Of a DNA stretch of 64,000 nucleotides, positions 29,504 to 39,261 are shown piece by piece. The stretch lies in NCBI RefSeq assembly GCF_002165255.2, contig NZ_CP028561.1, positions 248,001-312,000 on the forward strand, written 5' to 3'. Every line of letters begins with the position of its first letter. The first letter of the stretch is position 1. The translations under genes and the position numbers were made by a program. This DNA is from Acinetobacter sp. WCHA45 (GTDB lineage Bacteria > Pseudomonadota > Gammaproteobacteria > Pseudomonadales > Moraxellaceae). Under the pieces are notes generated by a model, which saw only the letters and a program-made list of their open reading frames with translations, was not told the DNA's origin and did no database searches.

Positions 29504-31471
29504 ATGAAAAAAAAATTACAGAATTTTGGGGTAATGGGTTCAATTGTATTATTGGGCTTGGGCTTTATTGTTACGTTTTTTTATATCTACCTGCAAGCTA
29601 TGGGGCTAACTTGGCAGTTTGATGATTATATCAACTTAAAAGACTTATCCAATGCTAGTTCAGTGCAAGGTTTAAATAATTTTATTTTTGGCGGTGTGGC
29701 AGGCCCAACAGGCCGCCCGATTTCGTTGCTGACTTTTTTAGCGAACTATAATGACTGGATGAACAATCATCCATGGGGTTTTGTAAAAACTACGCTGATT
29801 TGGCATCTACTGAATGCCTGCTTAATATTTTTATTAGTCTTCAATATTGCAAAGATATATATTAATAATACCAATCAAAGCTACATTTTTGCCCTCATGG
29901 TTGCTATGGTTTGGGTTATTTTACCGATTCACGCCAGTGCCAATCTGATTCCCATCCAGCGCATGACCCATGTTTCTGCATTTTTTATGCTAAGTACATT
30001 ACTAGGTTATGTGTACTTTAGAACATATCTTTCGAGCAAACAGTCACCCATTTTAAATTTGATACTGGTCATCGGCTGGGTCGTCATTGGTACGATTTTG
30101 GCTGTGTATTCCAAAGAAAATGGTGCGGTTGTTGTCACAATGCTCGCACTACTAGAGCTTTATTTCTTAAAACGTATCACTTACCCTGCTTATCCTAAAC
30201 TGTGGACACTTGGTATTTATTTAGCACTCTTGATTGTTCCTCTGTTTATGCTGCTCTATTTAGTCAAAAATTGGGCTGGAATTAATCATCACTTTGAGTT
30301 TTATCGGGACCGTAGTTTAGCTGATCATCTAGCAACTCAAATCATCATTTTGTGGGAATATTTAAAACAAATCATCCTTCCAAGAGCCGCATTATTAGGA
30401 CCTTTTCATGATGGGCATATCGTTTATCATTGGACAATGTGGCAACCTTATGTCGCTTTGATAGCATGGCTGGTTGCTATTTTTGTGGGTTGGAAATACA
30501 AAGCCTATAGATTAGGCAAGTTTTTATTATTTGCTTTGGTTTGGTATTTTGCAGCTCATCAGATTGAGTCTAGTATTATTCCATTAGAATTATATTTTGA
30601 GCACCGTAATTATTTAGCCAGTTTGGGCTGGGTGGTTTTAATCGCAGTACTATTTGCTGAGATATATAAAAAATATCAAGGGCTTAGTCCTTGGCACATA
30701 TTAGGCGGTATTTATATTTTATATTTATTATTTAACTTACAACAAATTACATCATTATGGGGGAAACCTTTATTGGCTGCTGAAATGTGGAGCACCTATC
30801 AACCAGACTCACCTAGAGCAGCACAAATGTTGGCGGCTCAGTACAAACAAGAAGGTTTTAGAGAGGCATCTATTGAGGTACTAAATGATTTTGCTCAATT
30901 ACATCCAAAAAACATTTCTTTAGAAATGCAAGTTTTCTCCGAAACTTGTGAAAAAAACTCATCTCAGCAAAATATTAATCAATTAAACTCACTCAAAAAA
31001 AATGTAGCTAAAATTTCACTACCTGCAGACATCACGGTAAATATTGCTAGTTTAGGGGAGAATATTCGACAAAAGAAATGTGCAGGAGTGACACTAAAAA
31101 ATTATCTTAATTTTTTAATGGTAGCAGCACAAGTTCCCAAAATTAAACAAAATGCGAATGTCATGCATCATGTTAATTATGAAACTGCTCTAACCTATCA
31201 AGAAATGGATAATACTGAAGCTTATTTAACCTATGCAACCCGAGCTTTCTACAATTATCCAAGTTTAAGTATCGCAGAAAAAATTGCGCTTACTTATTTT
31301 AAGCAAGCAAATAATGAAAAAACATTAGCATGGATAAAAGAAGCACTACAATATGCACCTTCAAATGCGAATGGTGATGCATGGCGTAAAAGTTTAAAAA
31401 GTCTAGCTGAAACGATCAAATCAATCGAAAGTCAACGTAGCAAAGTGGATAACACACCACATGAAAAATAA
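29504..31471 (+). CDS. GT-C/TMTC-like polytopic membrane protein with TPR-like tail; candidate pilin glycosyltransferase
   Basis: A 655-residue protein. The first 430 residues have about 10-12 membrane segments; the first outside loop carries WQFDDY (Asp40-Asp41), in the place where GT-C enzymes and TMTC proteins hold their catalytic acid. The last 200 residues are soluble and helical with TPR-like spacing (for example ASIEVLNDFAQLHPKN and EKTLAWIKEALQYAPSN). GT-C enzymes use polyprenyl-phosphate-linked sugars on the periplasmic side. The gene begins 69 bases after pilA, the position held by the GT-C pilin arabinosyltransferase TfpW in some P. aeruginosa, and overlaps the next gene by 11 bases. 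The membrane fold is well supported; the role as pilin glycosyltransferase is inference. Confidence 0.6.
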   Translation: MKKKLQNFGVMGSIVLLGLGFIVTFFYIYLQAMGLTWQFDDYINLKDLSNASSVQGLNNFIFGGVAGPTGRPISLLTFLANYNDWMNNHPWGFVKTTLIWHLLNACLIFLLVFNIAKIYINNTNQSYIFALMVAMVWVILPIHASANLIPIQRMTHVSAFFMLSTLLGYVYFRTYLSSKQSPILNLILVIGWVVIGTILAVYSKENGAVVVTMLALLELYFLKRITYPAYPKLWTLGIYLALLIVPLFMLLYLVKNWAGINHHFEFYRDRSLADHLATQIIILWEYLKQIILPRAALLGPFHDGHIVYHWTMWQPYVALIAWLVAIFVGWKYKAYRLGKFLLFALVWYFAAHQIESSIIPLELYFEHRNYLASLGWVVLIAVLFAEIYKKYQGLSPWHILGGIYILYLLFNLQQITSLWGKPLLAAEMWSTYQPDSPRAAQMLAAQYKQEGFREASIEVLNDFAQLHPKNISLEMQVFSETCEKNSSQQNINQLNSLKKNVAKISLPADITVNIASLGENIRQKKCAGVTLKNYLNFLMVAAQVPKIKQNANVMHHVNYETALTYQEMDNTEAYLTYATRAFYNYPSLSIAEKIALTYFKQANNEKTLAWIKEALQYAPSNANGDAWRKSLKSLAETIKSIESQRSKVDNTPHEK

Positions 31472-32315
31472 GTTTAGTATTGTACTCCCTGCCAAAAACG
31501 AATCAGGGGCAATCGGGCAAACCATTGAACGCATTAAGCAGCTCAATATTGCCCATGAAATTATTGTGGTGAATGATGGTTCTACAGACCAAACGAAACA
31601 AGTTGCAGAATCTGCTGGAGCAAAAGTCGTCTCCCACCCCTACTCAAAAGGTAATGGTGCAGCCATTAAAACAGGCGCACGTACTGCAACGGGTGAAATT
31701 ATTATATTTATGGATGCTGATGGACAGCATGACCCGCAAGACATCCCTCACTTACTAGAAAAAATTGAACAAGGCTATGATTTAGTTGTTGGTGCAAGAC
31801 AAAAAGGCTCACAAGCTAGTGTTGGTCGTGGTATTGCCAATGCACTTTACAACAACCTTGCCACATATATGACTGAACAAATAGTAGAAGACCTCACCTC
31901 TGGTTTTCGTGCAGTCCGTGCAGTCAAATTCCGTGAATTTTTATATTTACTGCCTAATGGTTTTTCTTATCCAACTACTAGCACCATGGCATTTTTCCGC
32001 GCAGGTTATTCGGTCACTTATGTGCCAATTCATGCGGCTAAACGCATAGGCAAAAGTCATATTCAACCGCTGAAAGATGGAGTACGCTTCTTTTTAATTA
32101 TTTTTAAGATTGCGACACTTTATTCACCGTTAAAGATGTTTTTACCTATCGCTGTTTTATTATTTATTTTAGCGACGGCATGGTATGGATATACTCTATA
32201 TGAGTACGGTCGTTTTACCAATATGAGTGCGTTACTTTATACAGGCAGTATTATGATTTTTTTAATGGGTTTAATTTCAGAGCAGATAACTGCTTTAATG
32301 TATAAAGAGAAGTAA
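31461..32315 (+). CDS. GT2 glycosyltransferase, polyprenyl-phosphate sugar synthase type
   Basis: A family 2 glycosyltransferase of the DPM1/GtrB kind, which moves a sugar from a nucleotide donor onto polyprenyl phosphate at the cytoplasmic face. Seen: FSIVLPAKNES, the donor motif VVNDGSTDQT, the DxD-type motif MDADGQHDP (about residues 90-98), and SGFRAVRA. Two C-terminal hydrophobic segments (about 228-275) anchor it. It overlaps the preceding GT-C-like gene by 11 bases; together they form the minimal pair needed to make and use a lipid-phosphate sugar. The sugar cannot be read from sequence. Confidence 0.85.
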   Translation: MKNKFSIVLPAKNESGAIGQTIERIKQLNIAHEIIVVNDGSTDQTKQVAESAGAKVVSHPYSKGNGAAIKTGARTATGEIIIFMDADGQHDPQDIPHLLEKIEQGYDLVVGARQKGSQASVGRGIANALYNNLATYMTEQIVEDLTSGFRAVRAVKFREFLYLLPNGFSYPTTSTMAFFRAGYSVTYVPIHAAKRIGKSHIQPLKDGVRFFLIIFKIATLYSPLKMFLPIAVLLFILATAWYGYTLYEYGRFTNMSALLYTGSIMIFLMGLISEQITALMYKEK

Positions 32316-32323
32316 ATAGAATC

Positions 32324-34045
32324 GTGTTAAATAGTTTAGAACAACTCTGGCAAATTCTATCGCCCTTAGATAAACGTAAAGTCATTTATGTTTTCATTTT
32401 AGTCATGGGGATGGCTTTTATTGAGTCGGCTGGTGTTATTTCTATTATGCCTTTTTTGGCAGTACTATCGAACCCCAATGTTGTTGAGTCAAACTCCTAT
32501 TTAAAGCAGCTCTATGATTTTACGGGAGCTGCAAATAAACAAAACTTTATACTATATTTAGGCTTTCTCTCACTATTTATTGTTGTATGCTCAACCATAT
32601 TCAAAATTGTGACCCAATATGCGGTGAATCGTTTTGCGAGTTTACAGCGTCACTATTTCTCCACTCGCTTACTTAAAACTTATTTGCAACAAAACTATGA
32701 GTTTTTTATTCAGCGAAATAGTGCAACCTTGGTTAAGAACATTCTGTCCGAAGTCGATCAACTCATTTGGACTATGATCTTACCCGCTTTAACTCTCATG
32801 TCTTATGGTGTTGTATTATTATCTATGGTCGGCATTCTTCTGCTGTATGATCCGCTCATGGCTATTGCAACAGCTTTTGTGCTCGGTCTATTTTACGCCA
32901 GCATTTATATGCTAGTTCGAAAAAAGCTGACACAAATTGGGCAAGAATTTACCCAAGCCAACAAAGAGCGTTACCAAACCTGTCAAGAAGCCCTTGCTGG
33001 TATTAAAGACGTGATGATTAACAATGCAGAACATGGATATATTAAGCAATTTGAGGAATCCTCTCGTGTATTTGCACGGCATATCGCTACACGCGAAACA
33101 CTAGGACAAGTACCACTCAATGTTATAGAAACAGTAGGTTATGGTTGCTTAATTGTTTTAGCCATGCTTTTAGTGGTTTCAGGAAACGAAGTGTCACATA
33201 TTTTGCCTGTGCTTGGTCTATATGGTTTTGCTGCTTACCGTATGCTTCCTGCTGCACAAAATATGTATCGCGCTATTTCTCAAATTAAGTTTTCTGAGCA
33301 GGTCTTGTCACTGCTTAAACCTGAGTTCGCATTAGAAAAAGATGAGTTGAAGCATATAGAAAAAGATAGCACTCAATATTTGAAATTTGAAAATTCCATA
33401 CGTTTAGAGAATATAAGTTTTGCTTATCCCAATCGAATAGAGTCTCCCATCCTAAACAACTTTAGTTTGGAAGTTAAAAAAAACGCTAGCTTGGGTATTG
33501 TTGGAAAAAGCGGCAGTGGCAAAAGTACGCTGATGGATATCATGCTGGGCCTACTCTCCCCACAACAAGGTAAAGTGTATATTGATGATGTCGAGTTGAC
33601 AGCAGATAATATAACCCAATGGAGAGGTTTAGTTGGTTATGTACCACAGAATATTTATTTGGCAGATAAATCTATTGCAGAAAATATTGCTTTTGGCGTA
33701 GCGAAAATAGATATAGATTTAAGGCAAGTTGAGTTTGTAGCCAAGCAAGCACAAATTGATAATTTTATTCAAAGTCAATTGCCTTTGGGTTATCATACAC
33801 TTGTTGGGGAGCGTGGTGTTATGCTTTCAGGTGGACAGCGGCAACGTATAGGTATTGCAAGAGCTTTGTATAAAAATCCACAAGTTTTATTTATGGATGA
33901 AGCGACCAGTGCACTAGATACTGAAACCGAGCAAGCAGTGAATGAAGCTATTCAAAACTTAAATGGAAAAATGACGATGGTGATTATCGCGCATCGGGAA
34001 AGTGCCGTTGAAAAATGTGACCATATACTTGATCTTTATCGCTAA
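32324..34045 (+). CDS. ABC exporter, PglK/MsbA-like lipid-linked glycan flippase
   Basis: A 573-residue half-transporter with six membrane segments (about residues 20-310) fused to an ATPase. Walker A GKSGSGKST is at 394-402, the signature LSGGQ at 500-504, Walker B VLFMDEA at about 520-526, and the H-loop in IIAHRES. MsbA lies elsewhere in most genomes; position inside a glycan locus suggests a PglK-type flippase for lipid-linked sugars. The start is GTG 8 bases after the previous stop. Substrate is inferred from context. Confidence 0.82.
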   Translation: MLNSLEQLWQILSPLDKRKVIYVFILVMGMAFIESAGVISIMPFLAVLSNPNVVESNSYLKQLYDFTGAANKQNFILYLGFLSLFIVVCSTIFKIVTQYAVNRFASLQRHYFSTRLLKTYLQQNYEFFIQRNSATLVKNILSEVDQLIWTMILPALTLMSYGVVLLSMVGILLLYDPLMAIATAFVLGLFYASIYMLVRKKLTQIGQEFTQANKERYQTCQEALAGIKDVMINNAEHGYIKQFEESSRVFARHIATRETLGQVPLNVIETVGYGCLIVLAMLLVVSGNEVSHILPVLGLYGFAAYRMLPAAQNMYRAISQIKFSEQVLSLLKPEFALEKDELKHIEKDSTQYLKFENSIRLENISFAYPNRIESPILNNFSLEVKKNASLGIVGKSGSGKSTLMDIMLGLLSPQQGKVYIDDVELTADNITQWRGLVGYVPQNIYLADKSIAENIAFGVAKIDIDLRQVEFVAKQAQIDNFIQSQLPLGYHTLVGERGVMLSGGQRQRIGIARALYKNPQVLFMDEATSALDTETEQAVNEAIQNLNGKMTMVIIAHRESAVEKCDHILDLYR

Positions 34046-34056
34046 TGGGGCTTTAA

Positions 34057-35121
34057 ATGAGATTCTTAATTACTGGGGGTGCGGGTTTTATTGGTTCAGC
34101 GTTAATTCGTTTTATCCTTAAACAAACAGATCATAGTGTATTAAATGTTGATAAATTAACTTATGCGGGTAATTTAGAGTCACTGAAAGAAATAGAACAA
34201 GATTCAAACTACCAGTTTAGAAGAATTGATATTTGTAATGCTGTAGATATTTCACAAGCAATCAAAGATTTTAAACCTGATGTAATTATGCATCTGGCAG
34301 CAGAATCCCATGTAGATCGTTCAATTGATGGTCCTGCCGACTTTATTCAGACTAATATAGTGGGTACTTATACATTATTAGAAGCTACACGAATGTACTG
34401 GATGAAGCTTAAAAGTGAGGCTCAGAAAAAATTTCGCTTTCATCATATTTCAACTGATGAAGTGTATGGAGACTTAGAGACTACAACTCATCTTTTTACA
34501 GAAATGACACCTTATGCGCCAAGTTCTCCATATTCTGCTTCTAAAGCAAGTTCAGACCACTTAGTACGTGCTTGGCATCGAACTTATGGACTACCTGTTA
34601 TTATTACAAATTGTTCTAATAATTATGGTCCATATCACTTCCCTGAAAAATTAATTCCATTAATTATTTTGAATGCCTTAGAGGCAAAACCCTTACCTGT
34701 ATATGGTAATGGCCAGCAAGTTCGAGATTGGCTATTTGTTGAGGATCATGCACGTGCTTTATACAAGGTCGTGACTGAAGGATGTGTAGGCGAAGCCTAT
34801 AATATTGGTGGCAATAATGAAAAGAAAAATATTGAAGTCATAGAAACCATCTGCAAAATTTTAGATAGATTAAAACCACAAGCTAATGGACAGTCTTATA
34901 AAGAACTTATTACTTTTGTGAAAGATCGTCCTGGGCATGATTTACGTTATGCCATTGATGCAACGAAAATTAAGAAGGAATTGGGATGGTCACCAATTGA
35001 AACCTTTGAAACGGGCATTCAAAAAACCATAGAGTGGTATTTAAATAATTTAGATTGGTGTCATCGAGTACAAGATGGTAGCTACCAACGAGAAAGATTA
35101 GGAGTTAATAACAATGTCTAA
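34057..35121 (+). CDS. rfbB: dTDP-glucose 4,6-dehydratase
   Basis: An extended short-chain dehydrogenase that makes dTDP-4-keto-6-deoxyglucose. NAD-binding GGAGFIGS (7-14), the catalytic set Thr133-Asp134-Glu135 (STDEVYGD) and Tyr159/Lys163 (YSASK) are all present. 354 aa. Overlaps rfbA by 8 bases. It feeds FdtA rather than rhamnose synthesis here, since rfbC and rfbD are absent from the locus. Confidence 0.96.
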   Translation: MRFLITGGAGFIGSALIRFILKQTDHSVLNVDKLTYAGNLESLKEIEQDSNYQFRRIDICNAVDISQAIKDFKPDVIMHLAAESHVDRSIDGPADFIQTNIVGTYTLLEATRMYWMKLKSEAQKKFRFHHISTDEVYGDLETTTHLFTEMTPYAPSSPYSASKASSDHLVRAWHRTYGLPVIITNCSNNYGPYHFPEKLIPLIILNALEAKPLPVYGNGQQVRDWLFVEDHARALYKVVTEGCVGEAYNIGGNNEKKNIEVIETICKILDRLKPQANGQSYKELITFVKDRPGHDLRYAIDATKIKKELGWSPIETFETGIQKTIEWYLNNLDWCHRVQDGSYQRERLGVNNNV

Positions 35122-35995
35122 TACAACAAAAGGTATTGTTTTAGCTGGTGGGTCGGGGACTCGTTTATATCCTATCACTAAAGGTGTGTCTAAACAGCTA
35201 TTACCTATCTATGATAAACCTATGGTTTATTACCCAATTTCAGTATTAATGCTCGCAGGAATACGTGAAATATTAATTATTAGTACGCCTGAAGATATTG
35301 ATGGATTTAAGCGATTATTAGGTGATGGTACGCAGTTTGGTATCCAATTAAGCTATGCAGTTCAAGCTAGCCCTGATGGTTTAGCTCAAGCTTTTATCAT
35401 TGGTGAAGAGTTTATTGGTAAAAACAATGTGTGTTTGGTGCTTGGAGACAATATTTTTTATGGTCAAGGCTTTACTCCAATGTTACAAAAAGCGGTGAGT
35501 CGTAAAACTGGAGCAACCGTTTTTGGTTATCAAGTCAAAGATCCAGAACGCTTTGGTGTGGTGGAATTTAATGAAAATAAACGTGTGATTTCTTTAGAAG
35601 AGAAACCAAAGCAGCCTAAATCCAATTTTGCGGTAACTGGTCTATATTTTTATGATAATGATGTAGTCGAGATTGCTAAAAAAGTAAAGCCGTCAGAGCG
35701 TGGTGAAGTGGAAATTACGACAGTCAATCAGATGTATCTTGAACGTGGTGATTTACATGTAGAACTTTTAGGTCGTGGCTTTGCATGGTTAGATACAGGA
35801 ACGCATGAAAGCTTAATGGAAGCAGGAATGTTTGTAGAAACCATTGAAAAGCGTCAAGGCTTTAAAATTGCATGTTTGGAAGAAATTTCCTTTAATAATG
35901 GTTGGTTAAATAAAGAGCAAGTTTTAGCCATCGGTCGAAGCATGCATAAGAATTATTATGGTCGATATTTGATTTCTTTGGTAGATGAAAAATGA
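35114..35995 (+). CDS. rfbA: Glucose-1-phosphate thymidylyltransferase
   Basis: Makes dTDP-glucose from glucose-1-phosphate and dTTP, the entry step of the deoxysugar branch. The nucleotide-binding signature [11 protein letters not shown] (about residues 9-19) and [16 protein letters not shown] are diagnostic, and LGDNIFYG carries the metal-binding Asp. 293 aa, normal length. Its TGA overlaps the fdtA ATG by four bases. Confidence 0.96.
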   Translation: MSNTTKGIVLAGGSGTRLYPITKGVSKQLLPIYDKPMVYYPISVLMLAGIREILIISTPEDIDGFKRLLGDGTQFGIQLSYAVQASPDGLAQAFIIGEEFIGKNNVCLVLGDNIFYGQGFTPMLQKAVSRKTGATVFGYQVKDPERFGVVEFNENKRVISLEEKPKQPKSNFAVTGLYFYDNDVVEIAKKVKPSERGEVEITTVNQMYLERGDLHVELLGRGFAWLDTGTHESLMEAGMFVETIEKRQGFKIACLEEISFNNGWLNKEQVLAIGRSMHKNYYGRYLISLVDEK

Positions 35996-36387
35996 GTTTA
36001 ATCAAACTGATTAATTTACCTAATTTAAGTGATGATCGTGGTGGATTGATAGCAATTGAATCTGACCAATCCATACCCTTTGAAATAAAACGGGTATATT
36101 ATATTTTTAATACTGCAAATAAACCACGTGGTTTTCATGCGCATAAAGATCTAAAACAGCTTGTTATTTGTATTCATGGACAATGCCGCTTTGTTTTAGA
36201 TAATGGGATTAAGAAGGATGAGATAATCCTAAACTCACCTATCCAGGGACTTGTTATTGAAAGTATGACTTGGCGTGAAATACATGAATTTTCTGAAGAT
36301 TGTATATTATTGGTCTTGGCAAGTGAATACTATGATGAAAGTGATTATATTCGAGATTATGATGAATTTTTAGAGTTTGTGAAATGA
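35992..36387 (+). CDS. fdtA: dTDP-4-keto-6-deoxyglucose 3,4-ketoisomerase (FdtA/QdtA family)
   Basis: A small cupin that moves the keto group from C4 to C3, giving the substrate for a C3 aminotransferase. The family motif RVYYIF then RGFHAHK is present with the two catalytic histidines at about 49 and 51. 131 aa. FdtA (galacto product, toward Fuc3NAc) and QdtA (gluco product, toward Qui3NAc) differ by few residues, so the stereochemistry is not settled by reading. Overlaps both neighbours by 4 bases. Confidence 0.9.
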   Translation: MSLIKLINLPNLSDDRGGLIAIESDQSIPFEIKRVYYIFNTANKPRGFHAHKDLKQLVICIHGQCRFVLDNGIKKDEIILNSPIQGLVIESMTWREIHEFSEDCILLVLASEYYDESDYIRDYDEFLEFVK

Positions 36388-36905
36388 ATTTAAGTTTAAA
36401 GACAATACGCCTACGCTTTGTTGAAGAGTTAGATGCTGAATTTATTTTAAAACTTCGATTGGATAGCCGCTATAACAAATTTTTATCTAACGTTAGCGAT
36501 GATATTCAAGTGCAAAGAGATTGGATTAAAAAATATAAAGTTGATGAGGGAAATAAAGAGCAATTTTATTTTATTATTGAGCGTTTGGATGGTGTGCCAT
36601 GTGGTACTGTTCGAATATATGACTTGAAAGAAGATTCCTTTTGTTGGGGTAGTTGGATATTGAACGAAGATAAAACACCATACTCAGCTTGGGAATGTTC
36701 ATATTTGATTTATAAGTTTGGATTTGAAGTATTAAAGTGCAATAAATCACATTTTAATGTTATGAAAGGAAATGAAGGTGTTATTAACTTCCATAAAAAA
36801 ATGGGAGCAATAGAGATGTATGAAGATGAAAAAAATTTATTTTTTATGATAACACAGCAAGATGTGACCCAATATTTTAATAAAGTTATTAAAATAATCA
36901 TATAA
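36384..36905 (+). CDS. GNAT-family N-acyltransferase, probable amino-sugar acetyltransferase
   Basis: A 173-residue GNAT protein of the RimJ/RimL kind: SLKTIRLRFVEELDAEFI at the N-terminus, the substrate strand FYFIIERLDGVPCGTVRI, and the C-terminal NVMKGNEGVINFHKKMGA where acetyl-CoA binds. It is coupled to fdtA by a 4-base overlap. By position it should acylate the 3-amino group made by the aminotransferase at 41612, as GNAT enzymes such as WecD do for other dTDP-amino sugars. The donor could be acetyl-CoA or an acyl-ACP from the next genes; sequence does not decide. Confidence 0.75.
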   Translation: MNLSLKTIRLRFVEELDAEFILKLRLDSRYNKFLSNVSDDIQVQRDWIKKYKVDEGNKEQFYFIIERLDGVPCGTVRIYDLKEDSFCWGSWILNEDKTPYSAWECSYLIYKFGFEVLKCNKSHFNVMKGNEGVINFHKKMGAIEMYEDEKNLFFMITQQDVTQYFNKVIKIII

Positions 36906-36953
36906 CTCGATTAAATTTGTTAAGATAGGATTTAATATTAAAGAGGACTTGAA

Positions 36954-37181
36954 ATGGACAGTAAGCTGCAAAAAATATTTGCTGAAACCATCGGTATTTC
37001 TATTGATAAGATTGCCGATGATTTAAAATATTCATCTATTCCTGAATGGGACTCTATCACACATATGACACTGATTGCTGTCATAGAACAAGAATTTGAT
37101 ATCATGATTGATGCTGAAGATGTAATTGACATGAATAGCTTTGCTAAAGCAAAAGAAATTGTTGCTAAATATATGGATTAA
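36954..37181 (+). CDS. Acyl carrier protein
   Basis: A 75-residue acidic carrier protein. The phosphopantetheine attachment site is Ser34 in EWDSITHM, a variant of the usual DSL. It is distinct from the housekeeping AcpP and is clustered with an SDR reductase, an AMP-ligase, LuxE and LuxC, so it probably carries a short acyl chain dedicated to this glycan locus. A 48-base gap precedes it, the largest in the cassette, with agaggac as ribosome-binding site. Confidence 0.88.
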   Translation: MDSKLQKIFAETIGISIDKIADDLKYSSIPEWDSITHMTLIAVIEQEFDIMIDAEDVIDMNSFAKAKEIVAKYMD

Positions 37182-37183
37182 AA

Positions 37184-37918
37184 ATGAATGATAAAGTTGT
37201 ATTTATAACAGGTGCTTCTCGTGGTATCGGTGCTGCTTGTGCAAATTTACTTGCAGCAGAAGGATATAAGCTCGTGCTTCATGCTAGAAATGAGGAATCC
37301 TTAAATACTTTACTCAAATCATTACCTTCATCCTGTGCAGATAGTTTATTACTATTTTATGATTTAGCTGATCCACATGCCATAAGTAGAGCCTTTCAAG
37401 CTATATTTAAACGATATAAAAAGTTAGATGCTCTAGTCAATAATGCTGGCATTATGCAACCCGCAAAACTAGGAATGATTGCGTATGATCAGCTTTCCCA
37501 TACACTTGATATTAATCTCACGGCTGCGATCCTACATATGCAAGGCGCGACCAAATTAATGATGCGAAATAAAAGTGGCTCTATCATTAATATGTCTTCT
37601 ATTATCGGTTTACAGGGGTATGAAGGGCAAATACCGTATTCGGCAGCAAAAGCAGGTTTAATTGGTGCTACGCTATCAGCAGCTAAGGAATTAGCACCAA
37701 ATCAAATCCGCGTGAATGCTGTCGCACCTGGTTATATAGATACAGATTTAAATAGCCAACATGGTGAAAATATTCATCAAGAAAATTTACAACGTGTACG
37801 CATGGGGCGTATGGGGAAAGCTGATGAGGTGGCTCATCTTGTGAGCTTCTTAGCTTCCGATCAAGCGAGTTATATTACAGGACAAGTTATTGGTATTGAT
37901 GGTGGAATGAGTCTATGA
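37184..37918 (+). CDS. Short-chain dehydrogenase/reductase, FabG-like
   Basis: A classical SDR of 244 residues: cofactor motif TGASRGIG (9-16), NNAG (87-90), catalytic Ser139 region, Tyr152 and Lys156 (YSAAK), and the FabG-type ending GQVIGIDGGMSL. With a private ACP next to it, reduction of a 3-oxoacyl-ACP to the 3-hydroxy form is the likeliest job; action on a sugar nucleotide is possible. It starts 2 bases after the ACP stop and overlaps the ligase by 4 bases. Confidence 0.85.
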   Translation: MNDKVVFITGASRGIGAACANLLAAEGYKLVLHARNEESLNTLLKSLPSSCADSLLLFYDLADPHAISRAFQAIFKRYKKLDALVNNAGIMQPAKLGMIAYDQLSHTLDINLTAAILHMQGATKLMMRNKSGSIINMSSIIGLQGYEGQIPYSAAKAGLIGATLSAAKELAPNQIRVNAVAPGYIDTDLNSQHGENIHQENLQRVRMGRMGKADEVAHLVSFLASDQASYITGQVIGIDGGMSL

Positions 37919-39261
37919 ACTTTTGGGAATTGGAAAATCAGCCCCCAGAAAATGTTGCGATTATCGCTCAAAATGGTAACGAGCACACTTATAGTTCACT
38001 ACTTAATTTAGTTCATGAACAAGAAGTTCAATTATATAAGTTTCCCAAAAGAACATTGGGGTTTATTCTGTGCGATAATCGTTTGGTTGATATCGTGCTT
38101 TATCTTGCTTGCATACGAACACACCAAGTTCTACTGTTATTAGACTCACAAATATCTGGTGAGCAATTAAAAAACCTTCAAGATATTTATCAACCCCACT
38201 GGATTGCAAATAATGGCGTGATAACATTACAAAAAAATGTAAAAGATGCTCAATTGCATACAGACCTGAGTTTATTACTTAGTACATCAGGTAGTACGGG
38301 TAGTCCTAAATTAGTTCGTTTAACAAGATCCTCATTACAAGCTAATGCTGATTCGATCGTAATGTATTTAAATATTAATGAGAACGAACGAGCTATCACT
38401 TCTCTACCTATGAGCTATGCCTATGGTTTATCGATTATCAATAGCCACTTACTAAAAGGTGCAACTTTAGTTCTAAACACAGATAGTGTACTTAGCCGAG
38501 AATTTATTGAGCGTATGCATAAACAAAGGGTTACTTCTTTTGCGGGTGTACCTTATATGTATCAAATGTTATATCGCACAGCTTTTTTTAAGCAAGACTT
38601 ACCTAGTTTAAAAACACTCACCCAAGCAGGTGGTTATTTGGAAGATAAGTTACAACGTTTTGTGGCGAATTATGCACAAGAAAAAGGTTTGCATTTCTTT
38701 GTTATGTATGGACAAACAGAAGCCTGTGCTCGGATTAGCTATGTTCCGACAAACACAATTATCAATAAGATTGGTTCTATTGGTGTCCCTGTTCCAAACG
38801 GAAAATTAGAACTTAATCCGACTAGTGGTGAGCTTATTTATTATGGTTCTAATGTGATGCTTGGTTATGCTGAAACACGAGAAGACTTAGCATTAGGCGA
38901 TCAATACAAAGGATGTTTGGCTACTGGAGATATAGCACGTCAAGATGAAGAAGGTTTTTATTATATTACAGGAAGAATAAAAAGGTTTATCAAAGTTGGT
39001 GGTCACCGTATTGGTTTAGATGAAGTGGAACAGGCATTGCAGTCACACCTTGAAGTTTCTATCGCAGCAAGTGGAAAAGATGATTACTTAATAATATGGT
39101 TGGAAAGTTCTGATGAAAGTTTAGTTGAATACGCTCATGACTATATACGTCAGCAATATGCTATTCACCCAACAATGACGAAATTGGTGTTGGTTGAACA
39201 CTTACCATTACTTACATCGGGCAAAAAGGATTATCTCGCCTTAATGGGTAAAAGCTTATGA
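37915..39261 (+). CDS. AMP-dependent acyl ligase
   Basis: An adenylate-forming enzyme of the ANL superfamily, 448 aa, short for the family. The P-loop LSTSGSTGSPK is at about 122-132, the adenine-binding YGQTEA motif at about 260, TGD in LATGDIAR, and the C-terminal TSGKKDY lysine. It probably activates a carboxylic acid and loads it onto the neighbouring ACP. The acid is unknown. Overlaps both neighbours by 4 bases. Confidence 0.85.
   Translation: MNFWELENQPPENVAIIAQNGNEHTYSSLLNLVHEQEVQLYKFPKRTLGFILCDNRLVDIVLYLACIRTHQVLLLLDSQISGEQLKNLQDIYQPHWIANNGVITLQKNVKDAQLHTDLSLLLSTSGSTGSPKLVRLTRSSLQANADSIVMYLNINENERAITSLPMSYAYGLSIINSHLLKGATLVLNTDSVLSREFIERMHKQRVTSFAGVPYMYQMLYRTAFFKQDLPSLKTLTQAGGYLEDKLQRFVANYAQEKGLHFFVMYGQTEACARISYVPTNTIINKIGSIGVPVPNGKLELNPTSGELIYYGSNVMLGYAETREDLALGDQYKGCLATGDIARQDEEGFYYITGRIKRFIKVGGHRIGLDEVEQALQSHLEVSIAASGKDDYLIIWLESSDESLVEYAHDYIRQQYAIHPTMTKLVLVEHLPLLTSGKKDYLALMGKSL

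Noticed and set aside
34057-36387. dTDP-L-rhamnose operon
   Set aside because: rfbB and rfbA are present but no rfbC or rfbD; the following gene has the 3,4-ketoisomerase motif RGFHAHK, not the RfbC epimerase pattern.
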